A stretch of 64,000 bases of DNA from positions 124,001 to 188,000 of the forward strand of contig NZ_FMZD01000002.1 of NCBI RefSeq assembly GCF_900101525.1, written 5' to 3'. This document shows, one piece after another, positions 7,887 through 16,973 of this stretch. Within the stretch, counting starts at the first letter, position 1. Each line of letters begins with the position of its first letter. This stretch comes from Marinilactibacillus psychrotolerans. Lineage in GTDB: Bacteria > Bacillota > Bacilli > Lactobacillales > Carnobacteriaceae_A. The notes under the pieces are model-generated. The model had not been told where the DNA came from and made no database searches. It saw nothing but the letters and a program-made list of their open reading frames with translations. The position numbers were made by a program, and so were the translations under genes.

Positions 7887-8924
7887 TTGCAAAAAATACC
7901 TGTTACGATTATCACTGGGTTTTTAGGATCTGGTAAGACGACTGTGATCAACCAGTTGCTCCAGCAACCTCATCAGGAAAGAATTGCAGTGATCGTAAAT
8001 GAATATGGAGAGATTGGCGTAGATCATCAGCTCGTCATTAATAGTGAGGAAGAAATTTTTCAGATGAACAATGGCTGTCTATGTTGCACTTTGAGATCTG
8101 ACCTGTCTAACGTTTTGCATTCGATTCTTGAAGTTTCAAAGGAACAGGAGACTGTTTTCGACCGGATCATTATCGAAACAACAGGTTTGGCGGAACCTGG
8201 CCCGATTGTTCAAACCTTTTTCCGTCTTCCTTATCTACAAGAGTATTTTGTGATTGATAGCGTGATGACTCTGGTCGATGCCGTTAACGGACTTCACCAG
8301 ATTGCACATTACGAAGAATCTGTTGATCAGATTGCTTTTGCAGATAAAATATGGCTGACAAAACTGGATGAAGCAGACAGTCGCGCAGAGTATTTTTTGA
8401 GACAAAAATTAGTATCATTGAACCCACATGCTGAAATTGAGAGATTAGACAAGACTGATTTACCTTTTGATCATTTTTTTGGACAGCAGCTTTTCGAGGC
8501 TGCTAATCTTAGCCATTTGGATGAAGCAAAAGAAGACAGCTGTGAAATCAATCAAACGGATACTCACTTTCATGATCATGAAGAGTCGGGTGAACATCAT
8601 CACAGTCATACTCATGCAATAACCAGTATTTCCTTAAGAACAGACCGGCCCCTGCATCCAGTTAGGCTAGACGAATGGATCAGCGAACTCGTCATGACAT
8701 TCAATATGGATCTTCTGAGATATAAAGGAATCTTGCAATTATATGATGAACCCAACAAAATAGTCTATCAAGGAGTCAATATGGCGATGCAGTTTTATCG
8801 AACAGAACCTTGGGAAAATGAGAACCGGGAATCTGTACTAGTATTAATAGGAAAAGATTTACCCGAAAAAGAAATAAAACGTTCATTTAAAGCTTGCATT
8901 ATGGACGAAGAACTGATTAAATAA
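7887..8924 (+). CDS. CobW/G3E-family GTPase, ZagA-like zinc metallochaperone
   Basis: A 345-residue G3E GTPase. TTG at 7887 is preferred over ATG at 7878 because AAAGGA sits eight bases before the TTG but touches the ATG. It has the P-loop GFLGSGKTT (11-19), Glu/Asp switch residues in NEYGEIGVD, the metal-binding CLCC motif (64-67), ETTGLAEPGPI, and the guanine motif TKLD (158-161). A His-rich stretch is at about 227-243, ahead of a CobW C-terminal domain. It sits inside the Zur-controlled rpsN-rpmG operon, as expected of the B. subtilis ZagA (YciC) type that supplies zinc to client enzymes during starvation. The client here is unknown. Confidence 0.92.
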   Translation: MQKIPVTIITGFLGSGKTTVINQLLQQPHQERIAVIVNEYGEIGVDHQLVINSEEEIFQMNNGCLCCTLRSDLSNVLHSILEVSKEQETVFDRIIIETTGLAEPGPIVQTFFRLPYLQEYFVIDSVMTLVDAVNGLHQIAHYEESVDQIAFADKIWLTKLDEADSRAEYFLRQKLVSLNPHAEIERLDKTDLPFDHFFGQQLFEAANLSHLDEAKEDSCEINQTDTHFHDHEESGEHHHSHTHAITSISLRTDRPLHPVRLDEWISELVMTFNMDLLRYKGILQLYDEPNKIVYQGVNMAMQFYRTEPWENENRESVLVLIGKDLPEKEIKRSFKACIMDEELIK

Positions 8925-8944
8925 AGAGAGGAATGTTTATCAAC

Positions 8945-9070
8945 ATGCCTGAAAAAACTGACTTAGCAACTGCACGCAGAATGATGAAAAGTCCTAATAA
9001 GAAAACAGCCAGACGTGGACTTAAAATAATTAAAGAAACAAAACGCTTAAAAAGAGGCTTGAAGAAATAG
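8945..9070 (+). CDS. Small basic protein in zinc operon, putative metal homeostasis protein
   Basis: A 41-residue lysine- and arginine-rich peptide starting MPEKTDLATARRMMKSPNKK. It sits 20 bases after the GTPase and 12 bases before rpmG, so it belongs to the Zur-controlled operon. It resembles from memory a tiny Lactobacillales family annotated as putative metal homeostasis protein. ATG at 8933 is an in-frame alternative but touches its ribosome site. It has no cysteine or histidine, so direct zinc binding is unlikely; a charge-based role on RNA or ribosomes is only a guess. Confidence 0.75.
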   Translation: MPEKTDLATARRMMKSPNKKTARRGLKIIKETKRLKRGLKK

Positions 9071-9082
9071 GAGGTTTGACCC

Positions 9083-9232
9083 ATGAGAGTTAATATTACT
9101 ATGCAATGTGTTGAAACAGGAGAAAGACTGTATATCACAACGAAGAATAAAAGAAATAATCCTGAAAGACTTGAATTAAAGAAATATTCTCAGAAACTAC
9201 GCCGTAAATCATTATTTAGAGAAGTGAAATAA
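9083..9232 (+). CDS. rpmG: Ribosomal protein L33, zinc-independent paralogue
   Basis: A 49-residue L33 ([20 protein letters not shown] start, [14 protein letters not shown] end) from ATG 9083 behind TAGGAGG. It has a single cysteine and lacks the two CxxC pairs of zinc-binding L33, so it is the C-minus form. Together with the cysteine-free S14 in the same operon it lets the cell spare zinc from ribosomes during starvation. Confidence 0.95.
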   Translation: MRVNITMQCVETGERLYITTKNKRNNPERLELKKYSQKLRRKSLFREVK

Positions 9233-9253
9233 TCTTTCTTATATGAAATTTAT

Positions 9254-9299
9254 AAATAAACTTTGAAGCTACTAGTTAGCTCAAAGTTTATTTTTTTCT
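9254..9299 (+). terminator. Terminator ending the rpsN-rpmG zinc operon
   Basis: AAATAAACTTTGA (9254-9266) pairs with TCAAAGTTTATTT (9281-9293), followed by a T-run. The loop contains a further AGCTA/TAGCT pairing. Confidence 0.85.
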
Positions 9300-9420
9300 T
9301 TTTTATTAAAAAAATGTTACAATTTTGTTGATAGTTATTTATTAGTATAAAAGTATATATTTATTTATTAGAATTTAAAAAAGTAAGAGTCTGAAATAGT
9401 GGCACTTTATGGAGGATAAT

Positions 9421-10506
9421 ATGGCGATAATTGAAGATTTGTTTATCAATGTTTGTATAGTTACAACCCTTGTATTTGTGTATATGAAAATTAGATGGGG
9501 TCATGCAGATAAAAAGAAAAATATTAGAGTTTCGTATTTGATCGATGGGCTATTAGGTGGAATTCTGGGGTTAATATTAATGGAATTTTCGATTAGAGTT
9601 ACAGATGAAACTATTGTGGATTTAAGATATATTCCGATATTATTAATGTTGCTTTTTGTCGGGAAACAGCCAGCTTTTATTACAACTTTCTCAATTACTC
9701 TTTTTCGTTTTCTGTTTGGATTTAATCTTTCCTCATATACTGCAATTTTTTTTAACGTTACCATAATAATCGGATTTTTAATTATAGATAATTTAAAGAA
9801 AAAGGAAGAAGATTTTTTAGTTAAGGGTATGTATATGGTCGTCTATTCTAATATTGTGATTGTTTTTTTCTTATTTTATTTAATTCGTGATATAAGTGTG
9901 TTAATACCATTATCTATTATATACTTTATCGTTTCTACTATAGGTGGATTTATTTCAATTTTTTTAATGAGATATTTACGAACTTCGGAATATCTATATA
10001 AGAAATATGAAAGTGAATCTACGATTGACTTTCTAACGGGGCTGAAAAATGTAAGAAATTTTGAAGATCTTTGGAATTATTCTATAAAAATGACAAAGCA
10101 AAAGGAAATACCTCTTTCGTTATTGATGTTAGATATTGACCATTTCAAAAATATTAACGATACATATGGTCATGGCAATGGAGACTTTGTGCTGATGGAG
10201 ATCTCTCGCATAATGGAAGAAGCAACCTCTGAAATAGGGACTGTTTTCAGAAAAGGAGGGGAAGAATTTGCTATTATTCTTCCTGGGGTGGCTAAAAATC
10301 AGGCATTAGATATAGCAGAAAAAATCCGGGTTACAGTTGAAAGACATCAATTTAGCATAGATAAGAATACAAGGATTATGGTGACAATATCTATTGGATT
10401 AATTAGTTATCCAGAAACGACAACAGAACTGGATCTTATGGTAGAGGATGCAGACGCTGCTTTATATCTTGCGAAAGACAGTGGAAGGAATCAAGTCGCT
10501 TTTTAA
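9421..10506 (+). CDS. Membrane-bound diguanylate cyclase (GGDEF protein)
   Basis: A 361-residue protein from ATG 9421 (GGAGG lies just upstream, overlapping a spurious ATG at 9409). Residues 1-185 hold about six hydrophobic helices resembling the 5TM-LytS/YhcK sensor region (GLLGGILGLILM). A GGDEF domain follows from about 200, with LDIDHFKNINDTYGH and the active-site variant GGEEF at 279-283, so it should make c-di-GMP from two GTP. No RxxD inhibitory site is visible five residues before GGEEF, so product inhibition may be absent. It lies 24 bases before a PilZ-containing glycosyltransferase, its likely effector. The region looks AT-richer than its neighbours. Confidence 0.93.
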   Translation: MAIIEDLFINVCIVTTLVFVYMKIRWGHADKKKNIRVSYLIDGLLGGILGLILMEFSIRVTDETIVDLRYIPILLMLLFVGKQPAFITTFSITLFRFLFGFNLSSYTAIFFNVTIIIGFLIIDNLKKKEEDFLVKGMYMVVYSNIVIVFFLFYLIRDISVLIPLSIIYFIVSTIGGFISIFLMRYLRTSEYLYKKYESESTIDFLTGLKNVRNFEDLWNYSIKMTKQKEIPLSLLMLDIDHFKNINDTYGHGNGDFVLMEISRIMEEATSEIGTVFRKGGEEFAIILPGVAKNQALDIAEKIRVTVERHQFSIDKNTRIMVTISIGLISYPETTTELDLMVEDADAALYLAKDSGRNQVAF

Positions 10507-10530
10507 ATTGTTTAGAAAGGAAGGTTTAAA

Positions 10531-12771
10531 ATGATTGATTTTCAATTTATTTACTTAATAGTTGTAGTTGCAATTTTAATAGCTTGCTATAAATATGGAC
10601 GAGAAAATCAGAATGTCTTGAGAATAAGTATAGTATTTTTTCTGTTTTTTCAAGCGGCCTATTTGTTATGGAGAACCTTTTACACACTTCCGACACTTTC
10701 AATAATAAGTATTATGGCAGGTCTCTTACTTCTTTTTACGGAGTGGATGGGATATTTGCAAAGTATTGTTACTTCAATTTTATTCTGGAAAAAAAATAAG
10801 AGAAAAAAAGTTTTCCTCTCCTCTTTTGAACTACTACCCACAGTAGATGTAATGATTGCTACTTATAATGAACCAATTGATCTTTTGAAAAGAACGATAG
10901 TTGCAGCTCAATTAATGGATTACCCGGATCATTTGTATGAAATATTAGTTTGTGATGATGGGCGTCGTGAAGATGTTAGGAAGCTTTGCGAAGAATTGAG
11001 TGTTCAACACATTACTAGAAAAGACAATAAGCATGCAAAAGCAGGAAATCTAAATCACGCTATGGAAGTCTCTCAAGGAGAGATTATTGTAACAATGGAT
11101 GCAGATATGATTCCTAAAGTTAATTTTATGAAAGAAACATTAGGGTATTTTTCTGATCCCAAAGTAGCATTTGTCCAAGCTCCGCAAGCTTTTTATAATG
11201 ATGATCCTTTTCAATTCAATCTTTTTGCTAGTGATCGAGTTAATAATGAACAAGATTTTTTCATGCGAATGTTAGAGGACAAAAAAGATCGCTTTAATGC
11301 TACTATGTACATAGGAAGTAATGCATTATTCAGGAGAGATGCTTTAGAAAAAATCGGAGGATTTGCTACAGGAGTTATTACTGAAGATATGGCTACTGGA
11401 ATGCTGATACAAGCAGATGGCTGGCAAACTGTGTTTGTAAATAAAGTTATTGCAGTTGGATTAGCACCTGAAACTTATAAAGACTTGTTAAAACAGCGAG
11501 ATAGATGGTGTAGAGGGAACATTCAAGTGATGAGAAAATGGAACCCTCTAAAAGCTAAAGGGTTATCATTTATGCAAAAGTTACTTTATTTAGATGGGAT
11601 TCATTACTGGTTCTTTGGAGTATATAAAATTGTTTATTTAATTTCACCGATTTTATATCTTGTCTTTGGTATAGTAGTTTTAAATGCAACTTTTTTAGAG
11701 CTGCTAATTTTTTGGATTCCAGCATTTTTGTCGGCGCAAGTTTTTGCTAGTATAATTTCTGATAAAAAAAGAACAACAATGTGGACAAATGTTTACGATT
11801 CAGCTTTAGCACCTTCAATGGCGTGGTCAGTTTTATCAGAAGCGTTTTTAAAGAGGAATGTTAATTTTAATGTTACAAGAAAAGGAATTCAAACAAGTGA
11901 AAGACAATTTTTATGGAGAGCGAGTGGTTTCCATATTGTCTTAGGTGTTCTGTCTATAGTTGGAATTTCTAGGGTTATTCTATCTTTAATTGCACCTGAG
12001 ATGGTTTCACTTAATCCGAATAGTGTGTTGATTAATTTGTTTTGGGTATTTTATAATCTGATTGGAATTGTAATAGTTATTATGATTTTTTTTGAAAGAC
12101 CAAGATATAGAACAGCTGAAAGATTTGCAGTTGCAAAAAAAGCTGTAATTGAAAAAGAAAATGAGTCAAAATTAATAAAAGTTGAAGTTGCAGATTTGAA
12201 TGAATATGGTGCTCGCTTAACAGTGAATGAGTATATGATTAAAGGGAAACTTGAAAATATTAAATTAAGAATTCAAGATGGCCCAACTATAGAAGCTGAG
12301 GTGCGTTGGATTGATAAATATGCTTCGGGACATATAGAAATTGGTATACGGTTTAAAGAATTGAGTCAAGAGCAATATAGATTTATAATAAAAACTGTTT
12401 ATAGTGACATCAAGAAAATAATTGGAGATAAAAGTTATAAGAACGCAGGCGTTGTTCCAACAGTTATTGGATTTTTTAGACAAACTAAAAAAGTACCAGC
12501 AGCAAAATCAAGATTGTTGCTACGAGAAAGAACCAAAGCAAGAGGGATTATAACATTCAAGCATTTAAAATATTCAGCCTCTATTGTTGATTTAAGTGAA
12601 GAAGGCACCCAGATCAGAACAAAAGCTAAATTAAAAGTAGGAGATAAAGTTAGTTTAGAGGTGCCAGAAAAAAATCTAGTAGATTATTTTGGTGAAGTTC
12701 GTTGGGTAAAGCGTTCTATTAATAATTATTATGCTGGAGTATTATTTAAAAAGAAAACTGAAGAAGAATAG
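10531..12771 (+). CDS. BcsA-like family 2 glycosyltransferase with two PilZ-like domains
   Basis: A 746-residue polytopic processive glycosyltransferase. N-terminal helices precede a GT2 domain with DVMIATYNEP, CDDG (141-144), MDAD (189-192), the TED catalytic motif (284-286) and QRDRW (322-326). More helices span about 350-520. Then come two PilZ-like regions: one with ERPRYRTAER and DLNEYG (522-560; Asn in place of the usual Ser) and a second with RTKAR (667-671) and DLSEEG (687-692). The second matches RxxxR plus DxSxxG and should bind c-di-GMP. No BcsB or cellulase gene adjoins it, so the polymer is unknown. The upstream cyclase probably activates it locally. Confidence 0.92.
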   Translation: MIDFQFIYLIVVVAILIACYKYGRENQNVLRISIVFFLFFQAAYLLWRTFYTLPTLSIISIMAGLLLLFTEWMGYLQSIVTSILFWKKNKRKKVFLSSFELLPTVDVMIATYNEPIDLLKRTIVAAQLMDYPDHLYEILVCDDGRREDVRKLCEELSVQHITRKDNKHAKAGNLNHAMEVSQGEIIVTMDADMIPKVNFMKETLGYFSDPKVAFVQAPQAFYNDDPFQFNLFASDRVNNEQDFFMRMLEDKKDRFNATMYIGSNALFRRDALEKIGGFATGVITEDMATGMLIQADGWQTVFVNKVIAVGLAPETYKDLLKQRDRWCRGNIQVMRKWNPLKAKGLSFMQKLLYLDGIHYWFFGVYKIVYLISPILYLVFGIVVLNATFLELLIFWIPAFLSAQVFASIISDKKRTTMWTNVYDSALAPSMAWSVLSEAFLKRNVNFNVTRKGIQTSERQFLWRASGFHIVLGVLSIVGISRVILSLIAPEMVSLNPNSVLINLFWVFYNLIGIVIVIMIFFERPRYRTAERFAVAKKAVIEKENESKLIKVEVADLNEYGARLTVNEYMIKGKLENIKLRIQDGPTIEAEVRWIDKYASGHIEIGIRFKELSQEQYRFIIKTVYSDIKKIIGDKSYKNAGVVPTVIGFFRQTKKVPAAKSRLLLRERTKARGIITFKHLKYSASIVDLSEEGTQIRTKAKLKVGDKVSLEVPEKNLVDYFGEVRWVKRSINNYYAGVLFKKKTEEE

Positions 12772-12795
12772 TATTCAAAAAAAGGGTGCAATATC

Positions 12796-12838
12796 AGGAA
12801 AGTCAATGGGACTTTCTAATATCTGTAGCCTTTTTTTA
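12796..12838 (+). terminator. Weak candidate terminator after the glycosyltransferase gene
   Basis: GAAAGTC (12799-12805) and GACTTTC (12811-12817) form a short hairpin, with GCCTTTTTTT about ten bases later. The spacing to the T-run is poor, so this is a tentative call. Confidence 0.35.
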
Positions 12839-12920
12839 ATTATAGATTATTTCATTGAACGTTCATCTGGAACAATATGTTTCTTGAGTAACCAAGAATG
12901 GAAGAACCACTCAAAAACTG

Positions 12921-13085
12921 TTATTCAGCTGAAATAACTAGCCTTTCTAATAAGTCTCCGATAACATAAACCATCACTGATATGATGACGCCCCCAATTA
13001 CAGCATCCACAATCGGGATATTCCATTGTAAGGAAAGAATGATCCATGCAATTAAGATAATTGCGCTTGCTTTAACCTGTTTCAC
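12921..13085 (-). CDS. Small two-helix membrane protein, unknown function
   Basis: A 54-residue minus-strand gene from GTG 13085 to TAA at 12921, with a strong AAGGAGG eight bases upstream. It starts MKQVKASAIILIAWIILSLQ, has a second hydrophobic segment (VIGGVIISVMVYVIGDLL), and ends in a charged tail. It occupies the gap between the glycosyltransferase and pyruvate carboxylase genes on the opposite strand. I do not recognise the family. The good ribosome site and the two predicted helices argue that it is real. Confidence 0.6.
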   Translation of the reverse strand: MKQVKASAIILIAWIILSLQWNIPIVDAVIGGVIISVMVYVIGDLLERLVISAE

Positions 13086-13293
13086 TCCGCGCCCCTCCTT
13101 TTAATTAAGATAAAATTATTTTGTAACTAATATTTTGATTAAAAAAATAATAGAACTTGTTCTTTAAAGACTATCTTAAAAAATTAGTTAGAAAATTTTA
13201 TCCAGATTGTTAAACTTATTGATATAAACTCTGGTAAAATGGTAAAGTGATAAAATATTCATGGGAAGAAATTAAAGATTAGAGGTGAAAGCA

Positions 13294-16200
13294 TTGAAAA
13301 AAGTACTTGTAGCAAATAGAGGCGAAATTGCTATTCGAATTTTTAGGGCGCTGACTGAATTAGGAATTAGTACAGTAGGCGTCTATGCTCAGGAAGATGA
13401 AAAAAGTGTTCATCGGTTTAAAGCAGATGAGGCATACTTAGTTGGAAGAGGAAAAAAACCAATCGATGCTTATCTAGATATAGAAGGATTAATTCATATT
13501 GCGAAAGATTCTGGAGCAGATGCAATCCATCCAGGTTATGGATTTTTATCTGAAAATCTTGATTTTGCGAAAAGATGTAAAGAAGAAAATATTACGTTTA
13601 TTGGACCGACAACTACTCAATTAGATGTTTTTGGAGATAAGTTAAAAGCTAAGCAAGTAGCTCTTGAAGCAGGAATACCAACAATCCCTGGCACAAAAGA
13701 TCCGATTCATTCTATTAATGAAGTGATTGAATTTGCTAATCACAATGGGTACCCAATTATTATGAAAGCAGCACTTGGCGGCGGCGGAAGAGGCATGCGC
13801 GTCGCATATAATGAATCAGAAGCTGTAGAAGGATTTAAACGTGCACAAAGCGAAGCCATCGCTGCTTTTGGACGAGGAGATATCTATGTAGAGCGATATA
13901 TTCAAAATCCTAAACATATCGAAGTACAAATTTTAGGAGATACTCATGGGAATTTAGTTCATTTATATGAACGAGATTGTTCAGTACAAAGACGTCATCA
14001 AAAAGTTGTTGAAGTAGCACCTTGTGTAACTTTAACGGAGGAAGTCAGAGAACAGTTATGTCAGACAGCAGTTAAATTAATGAAACATGTAGGATACGTG
14101 AATGCTGGAACTGTCGAATTTTTACTTGAAAATGACCAATTTTACTTTATAGAAGTAAACCCAAGAGTTCAAGTTGAACATACTATTTCTGAAATGGTTA
14201 CAGGGATAGATATTGTTCAGTCTCAAATTTTGATTGCGCAAGGAAAAGATCTACATAAAGAAGTAGGTATTCCTTTACAAAAAGATATTCATCTTGTAGG
14301 TGCTGCAATTCAATGTAGAATTACGACTGAAGACCCGTTAAACCAATTCTATCCTGATACTGGAAAGATCAATACCTATCGATCACCAGGTGGTTTCGGA
14401 GTAAGGTTAGACGCGGGAAATGGATTTCAAGGAACCGTCGTCACGCCATTCTTTGACTCCTTGCTTGTTAAAGCTTCTGTTCATGCAGTAAACTTTCCTG
14501 GAGCGATTCAAAAGATGAGTCGGGTATTAAAGGAATTTCGTATCAGAGGCGTTAAAACAAATATTCCATTCTTGGCAAATGTGGTTAAACATCCCGATTT
14601 CATTAGTGGAGCAGCATCAACTACATTTATTGATCAGACTCCTGAGTTATATGAGTTCCCTAAAGGTCAAGATAGAGGAAATAAAACGTTACATTATATC
14701 GGAAACGTTACAGTTAATGGGTTTCCAGGAATCGGGAAAATTGAAAAGCCCCCATTTGAAATACCCAGAATGCCAGATGAACTGATTATTCCAAACAAGC
14801 AAATGACCAGTCCGAAACAATTGCTAGATCAGAAGGGACCAAACGCTGTAGCAAAGTGGGTAAAAGAAAAAGATGCTATTCTATTGACGGATACAACTTT
14901 CCGAGATGCACATCAGAGTTTACTTGCTACTAGAATGAGAACAAAAGATATGCTTGCGATAGCAGAGCAGATGGAAAAAGGGATTCCTGAGTTATTTTCA
15001 GTAGAAATGTGGGGAGGAGCGACTTTTGATGTTGCCTATCGATTCTTAACAGAAGACCCTTGGGAACGATTGAAAAAATTGAGAAAAAAAATGCCGAATA
15101 CACTCTTCCAAATGCTTTTTAGAGGGTCAAATGGTGTTGGTTATGAAAACTATCCTGATAATGTTTTGGAAACTTTCATTCAAGTAGCGGCTAAAAATGG
15201 GATAGATGTTTTTCGTATTTTTGATAGTCTAAACTGGATTCCTCAAATGGAAAAAAGCATCCAGTATGTTAGAGATAACAACAAAATTGCAGAGGCCACA
15301 ATTTGCTATACGGGAGACTTAAATGATCCTTCTCAAACAAAATACACAATGGATTATTATAAAAATATGGCAATTGAGCTAGAACAAATAGGGGCACATA
15401 TCATTGCCATTAAAGATATGGCAGGTTTATTAAAACCACATGCTGCTTATCGCTTAATCAGTGAATTGAAAGAAGTAATTGATATACCGATACATCTGCA
15501 TATGCATGATACAAGTGGAAATGGTGTCTACACGTACGGAGCTGCAATACGAGCGGGCGTTGACATAGTTGATGTTGCGCAAAGCGCTTTGAGTGGAAAA
15601 ACAAGTCAGCCAAGTATGGGTAGTTTGTACTATGCACTGGAAAATACTGCCAGAGAACCTGAAATTAATATTGAAAATGTTGAATATATAAATCGTTATT
15701 TTGAAGACGTTCGTAAATTCTATTCTGTTTTCGAAGAAAGTATGCCCGCTGCATCAACGGAAGTATATAAGCATCAGATGCCTGGTGGACAATATACTAA
15801 CTTGAAACAGCAAGCTAAAGGTGTAGGCTTAGAAGATAGATGGGATGAATTGAAAGATATGTATGCTGTCGTGAACAAAATGTTCGGGGACATTGTTAAA
15901 GTAACGCCTTCTTCAAAAGTGGTTGGAGACATGGCTTTGTTTATGCTCCAGAATAATTTGACAGAGCAAGATATATTCGAGCGAGGAGAAACTTTGAACT
16001 TTCCTAAGTCTGTGATCAGTTTCTTTAGAGGAGATCTTGGAAGACCTGAAGGTGGATTTCCTGAACAGTTGCAGAAAATTATTCTAGGAGATGAAAAGCC
16101 AATTGAAGGTCGCCCTGGAGATTATAGAGAGCCGCTAAATTTCCAAACGGTTAGTCAAGAACTAAAAGAACAACTTGATCGCGAACCAGATATTGAAGAG

Positions 16201-16725
16201 GTCCTTAGTTATGCCATGTATCCACAAGTCTTTAAAGACTATATTTATTTCCAGAATATATATGGAGATATAACGAAATTTGATACACCATCATTCTTTT
16301 ATGGTATGAGAACTGGAGAACAGATTGAGATTCGTATCGAAAAAGGTAAAACACTTATTATCAAGCTTAATCAAATTGGAGATCCGGATTCGGAAGGGAA
16401 TAGAGTCCTGTACTTTGAACTCAATGGTCAGGGTCGACAGATAGAAATCAAAGACAAGAGTATCACAAATACAAAAGCAGTGCGTAAAAAGGCCGAACCT
16501 TCTAATAGAGGTCATATTGGAGCAACGATGCCAGGCTCTGTATTACAGATACTAGTCACTCGTGGAGATAAGGTCGAAAAAGGTGATCCGATTGTCATCA
16601 CGGAATCCATGAAAATGGAGACAACTATTCGCTCGGGAATTTCAGGAAGCGTAGAACATTTATATGTCACTGAAGGTGATCAGATTGAAACTAGTGATTT
16701 GTTAATCGAAATTGAAGCAAAATAA
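13294..16725 (+). CDS. pyc: Pyruvate carboxylase
   Basis: A 1143-residue protein. TTG at 13294 is chosen because AGAGGTG sits before it, while GTG at 13285 overlaps that site. Domains in order: biotin carboxylase (VLVANRGEIAIR, ALGGGGRGMR glycine-rich ATP loop, EVNPRVQVEHT), a carboxyltransferase domain (TDTTFRDAHQSLLATRMRT, LHMHDTSGNG), and a biotin carrier domain with ESMKME, biotinyl lysine K1107. It makes oxaloacetate from pyruvate and bicarbonate, supplying aspartate and other C4 compounds in an organism whose central metabolism is largely fermentative. Confidence 0.98.
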   Translation: MKKVLVANRGEIAIRIFRALTELGISTVGVYAQEDEKSVHRFKADEAYLVGRGKKPIDAYLDIEGLIHIAKDSGADAIHPGYGFLSENLDFAKRCKEENITFIGPTTTQLDVFGDKLKAKQVALEAGIPTIPGTKDPIHSINEVIEFANHNGYPIIMKAALGGGGRGMRVAYNESEAVEGFKRAQSEAIAAFGRGDIYVERYIQNPKHIEVQILGDTHGNLVHLYERDCSVQRRHQKVVEVAPCVTLTEEVREQLCQTAVKLMKHVGYVNAGTVEFLLENDQFYFIEVNPRVQVEHTISEMVTGIDIVQSQILIAQGKDLHKEVGIPLQKDIHLVGAAIQCRITTEDPLNQFYPDTGKINTYRSPGGFGVRLDAGNGFQGTVVTPFFDSLLVKASVHAVNFPGAIQKMSRVLKEFRIRGVKTNIPFLANVVKHPDFISGAASTTFIDQTPELYEFPKGQDRGNKTLHYIGNVTVNGFPGIGKIEKPPFEIPRMPDELIIPNKQMTSPKQLLDQKGPNAVAKWVKEKDAILLTDTTFRDAHQSLLATRMRTKDMLAIAEQMEKGIPELFSVEMWGGATFDVAYRFLTEDPWERLKKLRKKMPNTLFQMLFRGSNGVGYENYPDNVLETFIQVAAKNGIDVFRIFDSLNWIPQMEKSIQYVRDNNKIAEATICYTGDLNDPSQTKYTMDYYKNMAIELEQIGAHIIAIKDMAGLLKPHAAYRLISELKEVIDIPIHLHMHDTSGNGVYTYGAAIRAGVDIVDVAQSALSGKTSQPSMGSLYYALENTAREPEINIENVEYINRYFEDVRKFYSVFEESMPAASTEVYKHQMPGGQYTNLKQQAKGVGLEDRWDELKDMYAVVNKMFGDIVKVTPSSKVVGDMALFMLQNNLTEQDIFERGETLNFPKSVISFFRGDLGRPEGGFPEQLQKIILGDEKPIEGRPGDYREPLNFQTVSQELKEQLDREPDIEEVLSYAMYPQVFKDYIYFQNIYGDITKFDTPSFFYGMRTGEQIEIRIEKGKTLIIKLNQIGDPDSEGNRVLYFELNGQGRQIEIKDKSITNTKAVRKKAEPSNRGHIGATMPGSVLQILVTRGDKVEKGDPIVITESMKMETTIRSGISGSVEHLYVTEGDQIETSDLLIEIEAK

Positions 16726-16750
16726 ATAAATTAAAAGCAAATTGTCATAT

Positions 16751-16855
16751 AGTGAATCTTGTGTGGGTGCAACTCTGCTATTCGATTCTTCAAGTAATTG
16801 AAGTTGAATTTACATTAAGCTGAGTGAAATTCAAATACAAGATTCACTCTTTTTG
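16751..16855 (+). terminator. Long structured RNA element and terminator after pyc
   Basis: An outer 12-bp perfect stem (AGTGAATCTTGT at 16751-16762 with ACAAGATTCACT at 16837-16848) is followed by CTTTTTG and encloses 74 bases. Inside are a 6-bp hairpin with a GUAA tetraloop (CTTCAA/TTGAAG, 16788-16803) and an 8-bp pairing (TTGAATTT 16804-16811 with AAATTCAA 16827-16834). It works as a terminator on its face, but the multi-branch fold is more elaborate than needed. Confidence 0.65.
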
Positions 16856-16860
16856 TTAAA

Positions 16861-16913
16861 AATTCCGAACATTTTATAAAAAAATATAGAAATTGCTATG
16901 TTTTTAATATAAT
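16861..16913 (+). promoter_or_regulatory. PurBox and promoter of purR
   Basis: AATTCCGAACATT at 16861-16873 matches the PurBox consensus AWWWCCGAACWWT at every position. A TATAAT -10 box is at 16908-16913 without a good -35 hexamer. That arrangement fits control of purR by its own product, which senses PRPP. Only one PurBox was seen. Confidence 0.8.
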
Positions 16914-16973
16914 AAGATGTAGAATAGATAATAAGGAAAAAGAATGTACGTTAATTAAACGAGGTGTCTGTAA

